From NCBI GenBank assembly GCA_964035575.1, contig OZ037876.1, positions 744,001 through 808,000 on the forward strand: a DNA stretch of 64,000 bases, read 5' to 3'. This document shows positions 32,649 to 42,501 of this stretch, one piece after another. How positions within the stretch are numbered: the stretch's first letter is position 1; the number at the start of each line of letters is the position of its first letter. The stretch comes from Rhynchopus sp. YZ270_cl-10. Its lineage: Eukaryota > Euglenozoa > Diplonemea > Diplonemida > Diplonemidae. Under the pieces are notes generated by a model that was not told the DNA's origin, searched no databases, and was given only the letters and a program-made list of their open reading frames with translations. Made by a program: the position numbers and the translations under genes.

Positions 32649-33169
32649 GTGTCTTTTTTGTCGTGTATCTGAAAAAAATGATGTGGAAGAAGTGCTGTCT
32701 CATTTACCAGCTGAGAGAACACCAGCGGTGTGTTTATTTTGAATGCATTGAATCCCATTCAAGAATAAAAATGCAAAAGGGGGGAAGATGAGGCAATTTA
32801 TTGTAAAATATCAGAATGTTTTCTTAATACGTTTTCATGCGGGTGGTGGGGGTTCAGTGGGGGAATACACTATTTTTTCGTCCGAACAAGAAGATTACAA
32901 CGCGCGAGAGGTAGGAAAAAATGGAGAAAATTGTAAGATGATCCTAAGCCTCCGCTGGTCACCTAAAGAAAAGCGTAAATACAGGAAAAGCTCCCCTTTT
33001 TACTACACAAAAAGAGCGTTTCAAAAAAAAAGACCCTTTCAGCCTTTGCAATAATTTTTAAAAAATACAACACAGCGAAGTGTCGCCCTTTTGTTGTCTC
33101 GGTAATTGCCCACTAAAAGAGAAATGGGTACTGTGCACAAAAACTACTTTATTGCCCCCTCTAAGCTAT
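32649..33169. other. Intergenic with one stem-loop repeat
   Basis: Begins with the acceptor of the PDZ-like gene (ATTTTTTTCAG, ~32670). Subfamily A copy at 32934-32966. No gene seen. Confidence 0.55.
32934..32966 (+). repeat. Short stem-loop repeat, subfamily A
   Basis: GTAAGATGATCCTAAGCCTC then CGCTGGTCACCTAAA; the inner 3' arm is eroded. Confidence 0.65.
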
Positions 33170-34216
33170 TCACCAGAGTCCAAACTTTGATGCAAGCCCC
33201 AGAACTTCTTGCGGAACACCGACGTGCTTGAGGATTTTGGAAACAGTTTTTTTGAATCCGGGGTTTGCGGACATGCCACCGCCACCGTGCTGGACTGCGG
33301 AGAGGTTGTTGTCTGTTGCGGTGAAAGTGTATGGGAGATCGAGAACGGTGCCGGAGTGGCAGCAGTCCATGAGGCAGACGAGACGCACGCCCATGGGGAG
33401 GTTCTTCACGAGAAGCTCGTAGAGCTCGTCGTCCTTGATGACTCCTGCGGAGGTGTAGTCCTCTGGGATGAGTGTCTCGTCTTTTCCGTCCTCCTCATCA
33501 CCCGAAGTGTCTCTCTTCTGCCCACCATGCCCGCTGTAATGAAAGAACAATACGTCACCAGCCTGCACATCGCTTACGAGCCACTGAATTGCGTTTATAA
33601 TGCCATCTCGCGAGGGTTCTCCTACCCTAGAGTGGATTGCCTCGCGGACATTGTTGTCGTAAGGGTCGTCCACCAAAATCTGCATAGCATCTTGAGAAAA
33701 CCCTTCCGTCTGTTCCAAATAGTTTACCATAGAGATGACATCATTGATGCACCCGCTCAGCCGTCCTTGGGAGTGGTTGATGTAGTTGATTCCGACGAGA
33801 AGCGCCTTTTTGTAACCACCATAGCCTCCGGCAATTTCGAAGGGTTGGTGGAGGTCGAGTTTGCGGGAGGTGCTGAGCTGGGGGATCTGCGAGTACCCGC
33901 GGGATTGGAGAAAATCGCGCATTTCAGTGAGAAGTTGGACCCAAGACTCTTCTCCTGGTCCATAGGAGGTGGCGAGAAGTGCGTTGGTGCAGGCACCTCC
34001 AGCACCTCCTGGGCCGGCAGAGTTTGGGAGGCCGAAGGATTCGACGTTGGATACATCAGCGCTGGTCTGGTTGTCCATGCACCCGCTGAACATAAACACC
34101 TCTGCAGGGATCGCAGAGATCGCGCGGTTCTCAAACTCATCCTCGTCCATCCCCTGCAGGCCCTGTTCGTTTACTGCATCGTAATCATTGTCGATGAGGG
34201 AGAGGAAGGAGTTCAT
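33170..34216 (-). CDS. Type III metacaspase, p10 domain before p20 (348 aa)
   Basis: Starts 3 bases after the acceptor CCCCACCCCTTCAG. Ca2+-dependent cysteine peptidase of clan CD that cleaves after Arg/Lys. The p20 domain is C-terminal (~130-348): GYKKALLVGINYINH, FFHYSGHGGQ with H230, and LMDCCHSGTVLDLPY with C286. The p10 domain, which normally follows p20, is here N-terminal (~30-125): AEVFMFSGCMDNQTSADVSN, GLPNSAGPGGAGGACTNALL, then WVQLLTEMRDFLQ and QIPQLSTSRKLDL before PFEI. This p10-p20 order defines type III metacaspases, which I know from diatoms, haptophytes and cryptophytes. All catalytic residues are present, so it should be active. It could act in stress response or cell death, but this cannot be read from sequence. 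Confidence 0.95.
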   Translation of the reverse strand: MNSFLSLIDNDYDAVNEQGLQGMDEDEFENRAISAIPAEVFMFSGCMDNQTSADVSNVESFGLPNSAGPGGAGGACTNALLATSYGPGEESWVQLLTEMRDFLQSRGYSQIPQLSTSRKLDLHQPFEIAGGYGGYKKALLVGINYINHSQGRLSGCINDVISMVNYLEQTEGFSQDAMQILVDDPYDNNVREAIHSRVGEPSRDGIINAIQWLVSDVQAGDVLFFHYSGHGGQKRDTSGDEEDGKDETLIPEDYTSAGVIKDDELYELLVKNLPMGVRLVCLMDCCHSGTVLDLPYTFTATDNNLSAVQHGGGGMSANPGFKKTVSKILKHVGVPQEVLGLASKFGLW

Positions 34217-35478
34217 TGTCTGAAGGGGTGGGGATGAGGATGAGGGTTTGAAAATGTTTTTTTGTATGTTTTGAAAGTGCTTTGTGCTCTGTTTAATTGT
34301 GCTTGATAGTTTTGTAGACGTTAATTGATGATGAGGATGGGGGGGTGTATAAGGGAGAAGAGGGGGGGGAGGAATGAAAGAAGGAAAAAAAGAATAAGCT
34401 TTTTTTTTAAAGGAGGGGAAAGAGAGAGGAAGGTATTCCAAAAAATAATAAAAAAATACTTGTTTTTTTTTTTCCTTAGAGACTTTCAAGAGAAAATGCA
34501 AAAGAAAAAAACAAAAAAAGAAATGGTCCAGAAGAGAGAGAGAGAGAGAAAGAAAGATAGCGACCACCGTTTGTGGCTTCAAAGAAGAAAAAGAACGATC
34601 TAAGCGCTCTTAGGTATTTGGCTGTCGTGAGCTTATTTCAAACGACTCAGGGCTTTTTTTTTTGTTTGAGAGAGATAGGGAGGGTGGGGAGTCACATGCC
34701 TTGAAAAGGGGTCAAACGCTGGCAGGGTGGGCTGGGTCTGTTTAGACCTTGCTAGGGGGAAGGGGGGGGGGTGCGTAATCGGGTGTTCATAAGCAGTGGT
34801 TGTTACTTTATTTTATCTTTTTTTGACAATCTGTTGCTTCATGTAGCTGCCATGCAAAGCAGTCTGCACTGGGGTGTTTTTTTTTGTTTTTGGAGGTCGG
34901 GCAGCATAGCGTAATATACGGACCAATCCTGCCAACGCAACTTTGCTGGGAAGAAAATAATGAATAAAAAAAAAGAATAATCAAAATGAACCTATCTTGT
35001 GCATGCAATCAAAAGGTGCAAACACAAGAGGCAACATACACTACTCCCACAGTTTTTCAAAAGAAGAAAAAAGAAGAAAAAAATTAACATAAAACCTAAT
35101 CGAAAGGGAGACAATATGGAACCGCGTGTACTCTCAGAGACACAAAGCTCTGAAAAATATGGAAATTTTTTTTTTTTTTTTTTTTGTAAAGATGAACTAA
35201 AGGAAAAAAGGCGTTAGGCTCATCCGAACAAAACAATAATTTGAGATTTGGGGAAGAACGTGAAACAAAAAACCCACTGCACTCCCCGCGGGATGTCGCT
35301 ACCCTTTGCCTTGGTATAGGTTTGTGAGGATATGCTGACAGGGCGGGGCTGTGTCATTTCTCTGGTGCACCCATAAGGATCAGAGCTTTTCCGAGAGAGG
35401 TGGGTTTTGCTTTTAATGAAGGGCCTCTCATTTTATGAGAGGCCATTCTCAGAGGCGAAGGCGCAAAAAAATAGAGTT

Positions 35479-35520
35479 AAAATACAAAGCCCTCTCGTGA
35501 CAGTGTACTTGTACTGTACC
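35479..35520 (+). repeat. Short dispersed repeat, subfamily C
   Basis: AAATACAAAGCCCTCTCG, TGACAGTGTACTTGTACTG; core identical to 2176-2214. Confidence 0.75.
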
Positions 35521-35539
35521 TTTAAAAAAGGAGAAAAAT

Positions 35540-35576
35540 GTAAGATGAAATGAATCACTCATGCCACACACCTAAC
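35540..35576 (+). repeat. Short stem-loop repeat, subfamily B (diverged)
   Basis: GTAAGATGAAATGAATCACT then CATGCCACACACCTAAC; keeps the 5' and 3' ends of the family. Confidence 0.45.
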
Positions 35577-35730
35577 ATTCTACGTGAGTTTTTTGGAGTG
35601 AAAGAAATAGTCATTACATCTTCGCAAAGGAGAACACAGTGTGATCGGAGCGCAATATTTTTTTTTTGTTGCAAAGTCTTTACAAAGTCTTTACGATGTA
35701 CAATACGACCTGCGATCAGACCAAAACATC

Positions 35731-35768
35731 TAAGATGAACGTGCCTCGTGAGAAGGCACACATCAATA
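35731..35768 (+). repeat. Short stem-loop repeat, subfamily B
   Basis: TAAGATGAACGTGCCTCGTG then AGAAGGCACACATC; inner GTGCC/GGCAC and outer GATG/CATC. Confidence 0.75.
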
Positions 35769-35832
35769 AAAAGAGCAAAAGCAAACGCAAAAACACCATG
35801 CGTAAAGAAGGGATCAGAAAAAAAAGTTTATC

Positions 35833-35881
35833 AATGCACCTCCGACTGACCCACGATGCCAGCCATCCGGATGAAAGCACA
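35833..35881 (+). repeat. Dispersed repeat, subfamily D
   Basis: AATGCACCTCCGACTGACCC, ACGATGCCAGCCATCCGG, ATGAAAGCAC; close copy of 9987-10048. Confidence 0.7.
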
Positions 35882-35960
35882 AGAAAAAAAACGCCAGATG
35901 AAGGTGTCTCGTCAATCATAACAGATACCGTAACCGAGGGAGAAAAAATAAAGATCCACA

Positions 35961-35994
35961 AGTTGAAGCCCAAGCCTCGCATGTTGAGTCATCT
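35961..35994 (+). repeat. Short stem-loop repeat, subfamily A
   Basis: GTTGAAGCCCAAGCCTCGCA then TGTTGAGTCATCTT; 3' outer arm TCATCTT intact. Confidence 0.6.
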
Positions 35995-36265
35995 TTTTTT
36001 TTTCTTTCAAAAAAAAAAATACTTCGAAGACTTCCGGTGAGAGTTAACAAACCAGGATACGCCACCTTGTATTTTTTTTTGCGCGACACAAAAATAGATC
36101 CAAAGGGGGAAAAGGGGAGGGAAGTTGAAAGTTGCAAATGCCTCTACGGATGCAGACAAAATAAAAATCAAAAAATCAAAAATAAAATAAACGAGAAAGT
36201 TCAAGGGGCAGAAATAGTACGTGCAGACAACCCCCTTTCAAAAAGAAAAGAGAATTTTTTTTGTT

Positions 36266-36300
36266 GTAAGAATCCAAGCCTTTCTTGCTTAGTCACCTAA
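36266..36300 (+). repeat. Short stem-loop repeat, subfamily A
   Basis: GTAAGAATCCAAGCCTTTCT then TGCTTAGTCACCTAA. Confidence 0.7.
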
Positions 36301-36863
36301 CGCTCAACTCCTCCAAAAATAATGTGAAGTTGAAAAATCAAAAAATAAATAAACGGACAGGTATTTCTGCGGGATAGGAACATGCTAAACTCCCCCTTGA
36401 TTTTGCTTCTACTAAAATAGTCAAAAACAAAATACATTGCGTGAATCATCTTTTTTTTTCCTTTTTGTTTTGTTCGTTTCATTTCCCCCTCCTTTCTTGT
36501 TCAAAACTTTTAAATAACGTTCAGTATAATTCTCTTTCCACCCATTTCCCAGAAGAAAAAAAAAAGGTATTTTTTTATTGTGAAATAACACAACGGCCAG
36601 CTTTTTTTTTCCCCTCCCCCCCCTTCCTCCCTCCCCCCCTCCCTTTCTTTTTATGTCAACAATCACTTCACTCCAACAAACAGAACCAAGCTCTGTACTC
36701 AAAGTTAACCGAAGCGACACAGAAGGTATTTTTTTTTTTGACCTTTTTTTTTTTTTTGCCTTCTTGAACTCTATATACCGTATTCGGTATATAGATACGT
36801 ATACGGTAACTCTTTTATCTCTCTCTCTCCCCCCTCCTCCTTCCCCTCCCCCTTTCTCTCCCT

Positions 36864-39800
36864 CTACAATGCAGGCGAGGTTGGTGACGTGCGTGGACTG
36901 CGAGATCTTCTGAAGGGAGGAGACACGAGGTCGGGCTCTGTTGGCGACGAAAAGGTGGGGCGGGCTCTTCTCTTTGCGAGTGGGCGGGCCATTCCTGTAC
37001 CGTCTGCACCATCTGCACCACCGCTCCCACCGCCTCCGTCACCTTCAGGATCATAAAAGGAGTACGTCTGACTCTGACTCCCTTCATCTACGCCACCTAC
37101 ACCAAACTCCTCACGAATCGCTTTCACCCGCGCTTCGTCCTCCTCTGTCTTCGTTGGAGGTGGGGTCAATACGCGTAGCCAGTCTTTCACGGGGGAGACC
37201 ATGACGTCCTCTCTGGGGAGGGTAGCTTCCTTAAGCTCGCGTCCCAGGAGGCCGTTGATGTTGAAGGAGGCTGAGAGGGAGGTGGTGCCAACTCCGCTAC
37301 CTCCTCCACCCCCTCCTGGAGACAGCAGCGCCTCCTCCGGCCTCGTGTAGGTGCTCTCTCCGGTCTCGCGGTTCCAGAAGTAGTCAGCTCCATTGTCATC
37401 TTTGAGCGTCGTCCATCCTATACCACGAGAGGTTCCCAGGGAGGTCCGGGTGTTCCCTAAAAGCTTGGTAGGGTCGTGCGGGCTCAGTGCTGTTGATGAG
37501 GGCGAGAGGAGAGCAGGGGATGCACCCAGTAGAGGTGTTGTGTCTGGAGAGATTGCGGCAGGGCTGACCCCCGCAGGGCGTTCGTAGGAGGTTTCCCCTG
37601 TAGCGCGGTGCCACCAATAGGGTTCGCCGGTGTTGTCTGCAGGTTTGACCTCTACCCATTCACCCTGCCCGGAGATCTTCGGGCTGAGAAGCGGTGGGCT
37701 TCCGAAGGATGGTGATGCGTCGAAGTCCGCTGGGCGGTCGTACTGTACTGCCCCGGTGGTGCGGTTCCAATAGTAGCGTCCCTCTGTGGGGTGGTCGAGC
37801 TGCTTCCATGGGGAGGCCCCTGGTGTGTGGCTGCTGTGTCCGATGAGGGGGTTCTGTGGGCCTGCGGGGGAGGTAGGTGGTGCGTTCTTTGGTGGTGGGG
37901 TGTAGGAGGTCTCGTTGGTGAGGATGTTGCGGTAGAGAGGGACGTTGCGGACTGCGTCGTGTGTTGTTTCCCAGAGTTCGCGTGTGGTTTCGCGTGTGGT
38001 GCGGTGATAGTAATAGGGGTCGTTGTCAGCATCGAAGGCTTCGGCCCAGAGTGTAGGGCTGTTCATAGGTGACAGAGCGCCAGGGTGCGCTTCACGCTCC
38101 AGGCCAAGCATGTCAATGAACTCTGCAAGTGAGATCTTCCCAGTCCGGTCCTTATCAATGATCGAAAACAACGCCTCCACCTCACCGTGCTCTGCTTTGT
38201 ACATCAGCGCTGTCTTAATAAAGAAGCGGAACTCCTTAGGATCAAGCGTCCCATCGCCGTCCCGATCTACACGAGAAAACTCTTCTTTGAGTTTCTGCCG
38301 TTCTTCCAAAGAAAGTGCTCCGATAAGCGCAAGAAGGGTCTCCGCGCCAGCAGCCTCGCGCCCGCCCTGCGAGATGAATGATTGGTTGATTTCGTTCGCA
38401 GCAGGTGTAGTGGAGAACCGTTTGTGTTTGTACGACTCGCGTTGCTTGAAGTTCTTCTTGACCTGCTTCTTAAAGCGTCCAATGGAACGCCGCAGAATGA
38501 AGTTGAACACCACCGCCATCACCATCAAGCAGCACATCACAATAGAGAGAGCCACAATAAGACTGAAGTTGTCATTGAACTTTCCTTTAATCAGCGGCTC
38601 GCATGCCTGCGCCGCCCACGCCTTGGAGTGCGTCGATTCGCAGTTCTGCGGACAGTATTTTTCTGACTGAAGACGTTGACACGTCGTAAAATATCCAGAA
38701 CACTCCAAAGTGTTCTCCAGGGAACAAAGCATCTTGTCGTGCTCCTCTGCAAGCCACACCCAGATGTTCTCCAACCATCTTTGCGACCAGGAATCGGCTT
38801 CGTCCACTGTGTTGTGGAAGATGAAGGCGAAGATAGTCCAGCCGAGCACCAGGATGAAGCATTTCAGGAGCAGGATGCCGTTGATGGTCAGTGCGCATTT
38901 TGATCTATACCAGGCAGCGGTGAAGCCAACGAAGGCTATAATAAAGAGGAGCAGGGCCACGCCCAGCGCAGCGAAGATAAGAATCCGCCCAATCGGGCCC
39001 AACGCTTTGTAATAGAGCATCCCTGCCGTGATGGCCCCCGCAGCAGCAAGCATGCACACCAGCGCAGTCCCCACCATCGTCCACCGGATGCACTCAAGGT
39101 ACGTCGGACGCTCCTCTTTGAAGATGCACTTCGCACGCTTCGAGTTCTCGCGTGCCAAGCAGCACCAGATCAAGAGGAACAGAAGAAGGAGGCCCCCTAC
39201 ACAGGCCCCAACAATGCCAAAGATGAGACCCTCCAAGGTGTCGGCAAAGTCGCTGAAGTCCTCTGTCTGTTCGTATGCAGAGGTGGTGTAGTTGATCTTA
39301 CACGTTTTGTTCGCCTCACCCGAGCAATAGGAGTAGTGCTGTGTCGCCTCCGCATCGTTGATCTCAAAGATAAGACGCTGGTCAAGACAGTTGTACCCAG
39401 TGATGTCACCTCTCGTTGCGTTCAGCGTCGCACGCTCGCCCCGCGCAATAGTTTTTACGGTAAACGTCGTGGCAACCTTCATTGACGGCAGTCTGTTGTC
39501 GTTGCGCACCCAATCCGTCAGGTCCTCTACCGACAGGTCAAATGTGTGCTCACCACTTGTCAAAAACATATGCCCATTCCCCGAAGCACAGCTCGCCCCA
39601 AACGAATCACACGCCTGCACCTTCAATGCTACACCCGTCGAAACCTGTTTGCTTTGATACGTCCACGACACCGCGAAGGCTCCAATCGACTGAAGCTTCT
39701 TGTTCACATTCAATATAATATGCTCACCTGGCTCCAATAAAACAACTTCACCCTCTTGCGGGCAGCGTGGGTTAGTCAGCGCCATGCCATCTTCATAGAA

Positions 39801-41168
39801 TGCAAGGACCGAAGCTTCTCTGCACACCGGACACATCCGAGACGCCTTTAATCTGTCCATAATACAATCGGTAGAGGGTTTGTAGTAATCCGTGTAGCCA
39901 CACACTGTGTCCGGTGTTTTGGAAACCGAACGAAATGGGTCGACACTGCCTTCTTGTATCCACCCACTCCATTTGACTGAAGATGATGAAAATGCACAGT
40001 TTGGTGACACCGTGTCCTGCCCTCTGCTGGAACTGCCGAAGGAGTATTCATCGAAAAGGTTCGCGTAGGCGTGGCCGACCTCGTGGAAAAAGAGGGAGGC
40101 AAAGTTTGTTTCGTTGCCCTGTGTTCCGAGATATCCATTGAAGAAGGAGGCCTGGCGGTACACTGTCCCTTCTGACGCTCTTCTGTGAAACATCCCGGCA
40201 CCTCCATAATGCGGTGCGTTGACTAATGTCACGACTACAACGTTGGTCTTGCCATATGCCCCTGCGGGAGACGTAGAAGCTAGGTCCGATACTTTCTCCA
40301 TATCGCAAGCAAGCATGCGTTCAGGGTTGCCGTCCAAGGGTGAGCCGTAGGTGCAGTCCAGGTTGTTTTTCACAACGAGCCCCGAAGATGGATGTGTCGC
40401 GCCTTCTTCATCGGACGGCTGAAACACACCAAACACATTCAGAACAGACGCATACCGTGCAAACGCAATAGAGTTCGCAAACGCCCCCGGGGGTTGCTGC
40501 ATGTACTGTATCGCTTCGTCGCAGTTATCAAAGAAGAGTTGCTCCTGAGATTCAAGATATCCACTCGAAAGAAAGACAATATTGTTTTGCGTGGTAATCG
40601 GTCCGCTCGACTGCAGTGTCCTGTGGACAAGCCTCTTCTCCACCGCCTCGTTTGACTGCAGCAGGTCTGCCTCCCTGAGAAGCCTTCTGTGGACTGCGGT
40701 CAGAGAAACGCTTTGTGCATGACCCCCAACCACAACCGTAACACTTCCTTCCTCCACCACAGAGAGAGGGATCGCTGCTTCAAAGAGAACTACGCGGTTT
40801 GCCATTTTTTGATGTCCGTGGGATTCCGCTTTTTCATCGAGAGGCGGGCAGACGTGAAGGTAAGAGGGGTCGTCCAGGACATCAAGGACAAGGTGGTGTG
40901 TGCGGTTCTGTTGGTACCGCACAACAATGCGTTCGTGTCCGAGCCCGTCGAGCTGTGGGGTGTGCGGGGCCGGTTGCTCGCAGGACACAACGTTGTTCTC
41001 ATCACGAAGCATCTCCACCAAGGCATGCCCCGCAACACCCACACCCCCATCCTTATCCACACGAAACGGTACCAAAAGGCATCCTTCCGAAAACACATCC
41101 TCCACCTCCACCTGACCAGGCACGCCTACTGCACCCAAAATAACACACAAAACTAAAGGAAACTGCAT
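36864..41168 (-). CDS. M64-type metallopeptidase + tetraspanin + EF-hands + WW domains (1434 aa)
   Basis: Single exon. An N-terminal signal peptide (MQFPLVLCVILGAVGVPG) leads an ectodomain with HEVGHAYANLFDEY (~362-375), the zinc motif of M64 (IgA-peptidase-like) metalloproteases, followed by paired cysteines. A first membrane helix (~643-666) is followed by four more helices (~695, 728, 761, 865). Between the last two lies a large cysteine-rich loop (LECSGYFTTC, EKYCPQNC), which is tetraspanin topology with a degenerate CCG motif. The cytosolic tail has two EF-hands (DRDGDGTLDPKEF ~967, DKDRTGKISLAEF ~1005) and about four WW domains (e.g. PWKQLD...YYWNRTTG, EWVEVK...YWWHRATG, GWTTLK...YFWNRETG), then a proline/arginine-rich end. 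Inferred: a surface protease coupled to calcium and proline-motif partners inside the cell. Start: acceptor CCTCCAATACAG ~70 bases upstream, with an ATG-TAA mini-uORF. Confidence 0.88.
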   Translation of the reverse strand: MQFPLVLCVILGAVGVPGQVEVEDVFSEGCLLVPFRVDKDGGVGVAGHALVEMLRDENNVVSCEQPAPHTPQLDGLGHERIVVRYQQNRTHHLVLDVLDDPSYLHVCPPLDEKAESHGHQKMANRVVLFEAAIPLSVVEEGSVTVVVGGHAQSVSLTAVHRRLLREADLLQSNEAVEKRLVHRTLQSSGPITTQNNIVFLSSGYLESQEQLFFDNCDEAIQYMQQPPGAFANSIAFARYASVLNVFGVFQPSDEEGATHPSSGLVVKNNLDCTYGSPLDGNPERMLACDMEKVSDLASTSPAGAYGKTNVVVVTLVNAPHYGGAGMFHRRASEGTVYRQASFFNGYLGTQGNETNFASLFFHEVGHAYANLFDEYSFGSSSRGQDTVSPNCAFSSSSVKWSGWIQEGSVDPFRSVSKTPDTVCGYTDYYKPSTDCIMDRLKASRMCPVCREASVLAFYEDGMALTNPRCPQEGEVVLLEPGEHIILNVNKKLQSIGAFAVSWTYQSKQVSTGVALKVQACDSFGASCASGNGHMFLTSGEHTFDLSVEDLTDWVRNDNRLPSMKVATTFTVKTIARGERATLNATRGDITGYNCLDQRLIFEINDAEATQHYSYCSGEANKTCKINYTTSAYEQTEDFSDFADTLEGLIFGIVGACVGGLLLLFLLIWCCLARENSKRAKCIFKEERPTYLECIRWTMVGTALVCMLAAAGAITAGMLYYKALGPIGRILIFAALGVALLLFIIAFVGFTAAWYRSKCALTINGILLLKCFILVLGWTIFAFIFHNTVDEADSWSQRWLENIWVWLAEEHDKMLCSLENTLECSGYFTTCQRLQSEKYCPQNCESTHSKAWAAQACEPLIKGKFNDNFSLIVALSIVMCCLMVMAVVFNFILRRSIGRFKKQVKKNFKQRESYKHKRFSTTPAANEINQSFISQGGREAAGAETLLALIGALSLEERQKLKEEFSRVDRDGDGTLDPKEFRFFIKTALMYKAEHGEVEALFSIIDKDRTGKISLAEFIDMLGLEREAHPGALSPMNSPTLWAEAFDADNDPYYYHRTTRETTRELWETTHDAVRNVPLYRNILTNETSYTPPPKNAPPTSPAGPQNPLIGHSSHTPGASPWKQLDHPTEGRYYWNRTTGAVQYDRPADFDASPSFGSPPLLSPKISGQGEWVEVKPADNTGEPYWWHRATGETSYERPAGVSPAAISPDTTPLLGASPALLSPSSTALSPHDPTKLLGNTRTSLGTSRGIGWTTLKDDNGADYFWNRETGESTYTRPEEALLSPGGGGGGSGVGTTSLSASFNINGLLGRELKEATLPREDVMVSPVKDWLRVLTPPPTKTEEDEARVKAIREEFGVGGVDEGSQSQTYSFYDPEGDGGGGSGGADGADGTGMARPLAKRRARPTFSSPTEPDLVSPPFRRSRSPRTSPTSPAL

Positions 41169-41719
41169 TGGTTTTACATGCGGGGTGGGGGAGGTGAAAA
41201 GAAGGGAAGGGGGTTGAATGAACCCGCTTTTGTTTTTGCTGTATTGGAGGTAGGGGGATGGTGGGAAATGGGTGAGATATTCTTTGAGAGAAAAGGGCTT
41301 GTATGAAAAATCTTTTGGGATGGGGTGGTTCTCTGCCTGGTATGCCGTGGGTACATTGGGGCGCCTGCGCCCGCATCTTCAGGAGGAAGGGAGATTAAAA
41401 GAAGGGACGCAGTGCGTACTGCGGCCCCCACCACTCGTGGAGAGCAGGAGACTGAGGTTGCGAAGGCAGTTGTGGCAGGGAGCCTGGATGCTGTTCCGCT
41501 TATGGCTGAAAAATGACGTGGCTCTTCACCTCCGAAAGGCAATCAAATTCGGCAAACAAATTGCAACAGACACGGAGCAACTAAGGGAGCGTCTGCAGAG
41601 GATGAACACTTCGTTCCGGTCAGATGTTTTGGTGGAAAGTGAATTTAATAAACGTCCAGACACCTCAAGGTGGATGCGGACGCAGGCACCGTACCGCCTC
41701 TACGAAAACTGTCCTGAGT
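41169..41719. other. Intergenic 5' region of the M64-tetraspanin gene
   Basis: Contains the acceptor near 41237 and an ambiguous zone with open frames on both strands. The + frame (41272-41742, e.g. LRKAIKFGKQIATDTEQL) is 156 codons, but it runs into a dispersed repeat and lacks splice or start support. I leave it unassigned. Confidence 0.4.
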
Positions 41720-41742
41720 TCAACTGTAGATTATCAAAGTAA
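41643..41742 (+). repeat. Long copy of dispersed repeat subfamily D
   Basis: AATAAACGTCCAGACACCTC, AAGGTGGATGCGGACGCAGG, CACCGTACCGCCTCTACG, ending CTGTAGATTATC; full-length match to 17328-17425. Confidence 0.8.
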
Positions 41743-42077
41743 GGGGGTACCTGAAAGAAAGCAAAATTTTGATACAAAATGAGGGGGGGATAACCTTTTC
41801 TTTTACACACTCCGCATGGCTTATTCCTCTTTTGTTAGTGTAAAAAAAAATGGGGGGGGAGTGGGAGGAAATGTAGAGGATTGACTTCAAATCATTTTTC
41901 TTTTAGTTTTTCTTTTTTAAAAAAATACCTTGGAATAATGAAGTTAGTTGCCCTGCGCACCCTTGGTTGCAATCTCTCTGCATTTCCTCCCTGGGCTTTG
42001 GCTATTTTGTGCTGTGAATAAAAGTCGATGCGAGCGAAGGCAAGTTGTGCGCGCTTCTCGCTGGATAGCTCCTTCAT
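41720..42077 (-). CDS. Candidate small two-exon gene (59 aa)
   Basis: Exons 42077-41929 and 41750-41720, intron GTATTT...CTTTCTTTCAG, phase 2 kept. Exon 1 encodes MKELSSEKRAQLAFARIDFY...KAQGGNAERLQPRVRR, with an amino-acid make-up like a real basic protein and unlike the flanking low-complexity frames. Exon 2 (YPLTLIIYS) overlaps a dispersed repeat, so the real gene may end differently or continue. No acceptor is obvious upstream. No family recognised. Confidence 0.4.
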
Positions 42078-42501
42078 TTAATAGCTTTAACACCCAATCA
42101 TAATATGAAATCCCATCAAGATCCGGAGGCTCCTTTTTTATTTATTTTTTTTCTTTATTTCTCATTTTCGTTTATACTCAAGGGAAAGCCATAAGACCCT
42201 TCCCTTACGTATCAATTGCGTTCTGACACAAACCATTTATAAGGGGACATTTTTTTTGAAGTAGGTTTGGTCAAATTGGGAGAACGGTAGGTATCAAAAA
42301 AAAAGAAAAAGAAAAAGAAGTTAATCATGCAAACGCCTCTGGGACGCAGGCATTGACGCTCCGTGGGGTAGTGGGGGAGGAAAACATGGGGATCTCTTGA
42401 AATGGGGAGATCTGAGGAGGAAATACTCAGGCAGGTATTTTTTTTTATTTGATTTTAAAAAAAGTGGGGGAGAGGGACAAACAATATTTGATTTACTTAT
42501 T

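Larger units (their letters stand above)
34217..36863. other. Intergenic, dense cluster of short repeats
   Basis: No supported gene over 2.6 kb. Between 35479 and 36300 lie at least seven short dispersed repeats of subfamilies A, B, C and D, separated by A/T-rich linkers. A + strand frame of 124 codons at 35666 is made only of these repeats and linkers. 34640-34790 is G-rich without coding signal. Confidence 0.6.

Noticed and set aside
33960..34010. GCAGGCACCTCC inside the metacaspase gene as a subfamily D copy
   Set aside because: It encodes the conserved GGAGGA motif of the p10 domain, so the match is coincidental.
33209..34237. Plus-strand frame of 342 codons
   Set aside because: Antisense shadow of the metacaspase gene, whose catalytic motifs are unambiguous on the minus strand.
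35666..36040. Plus-strand frame of 124 codons
   Set aside because: Made of short dispersed repeats and A-rich linkers; opposite to all genes.
41272..41742. Plus-strand frame of 156 codons
   Set aside because: Some protein-like stretches, but it overlaps the 5' region of the M64-tetraspanin gene, ends in a dispersed repeat and runs against the cluster direction.
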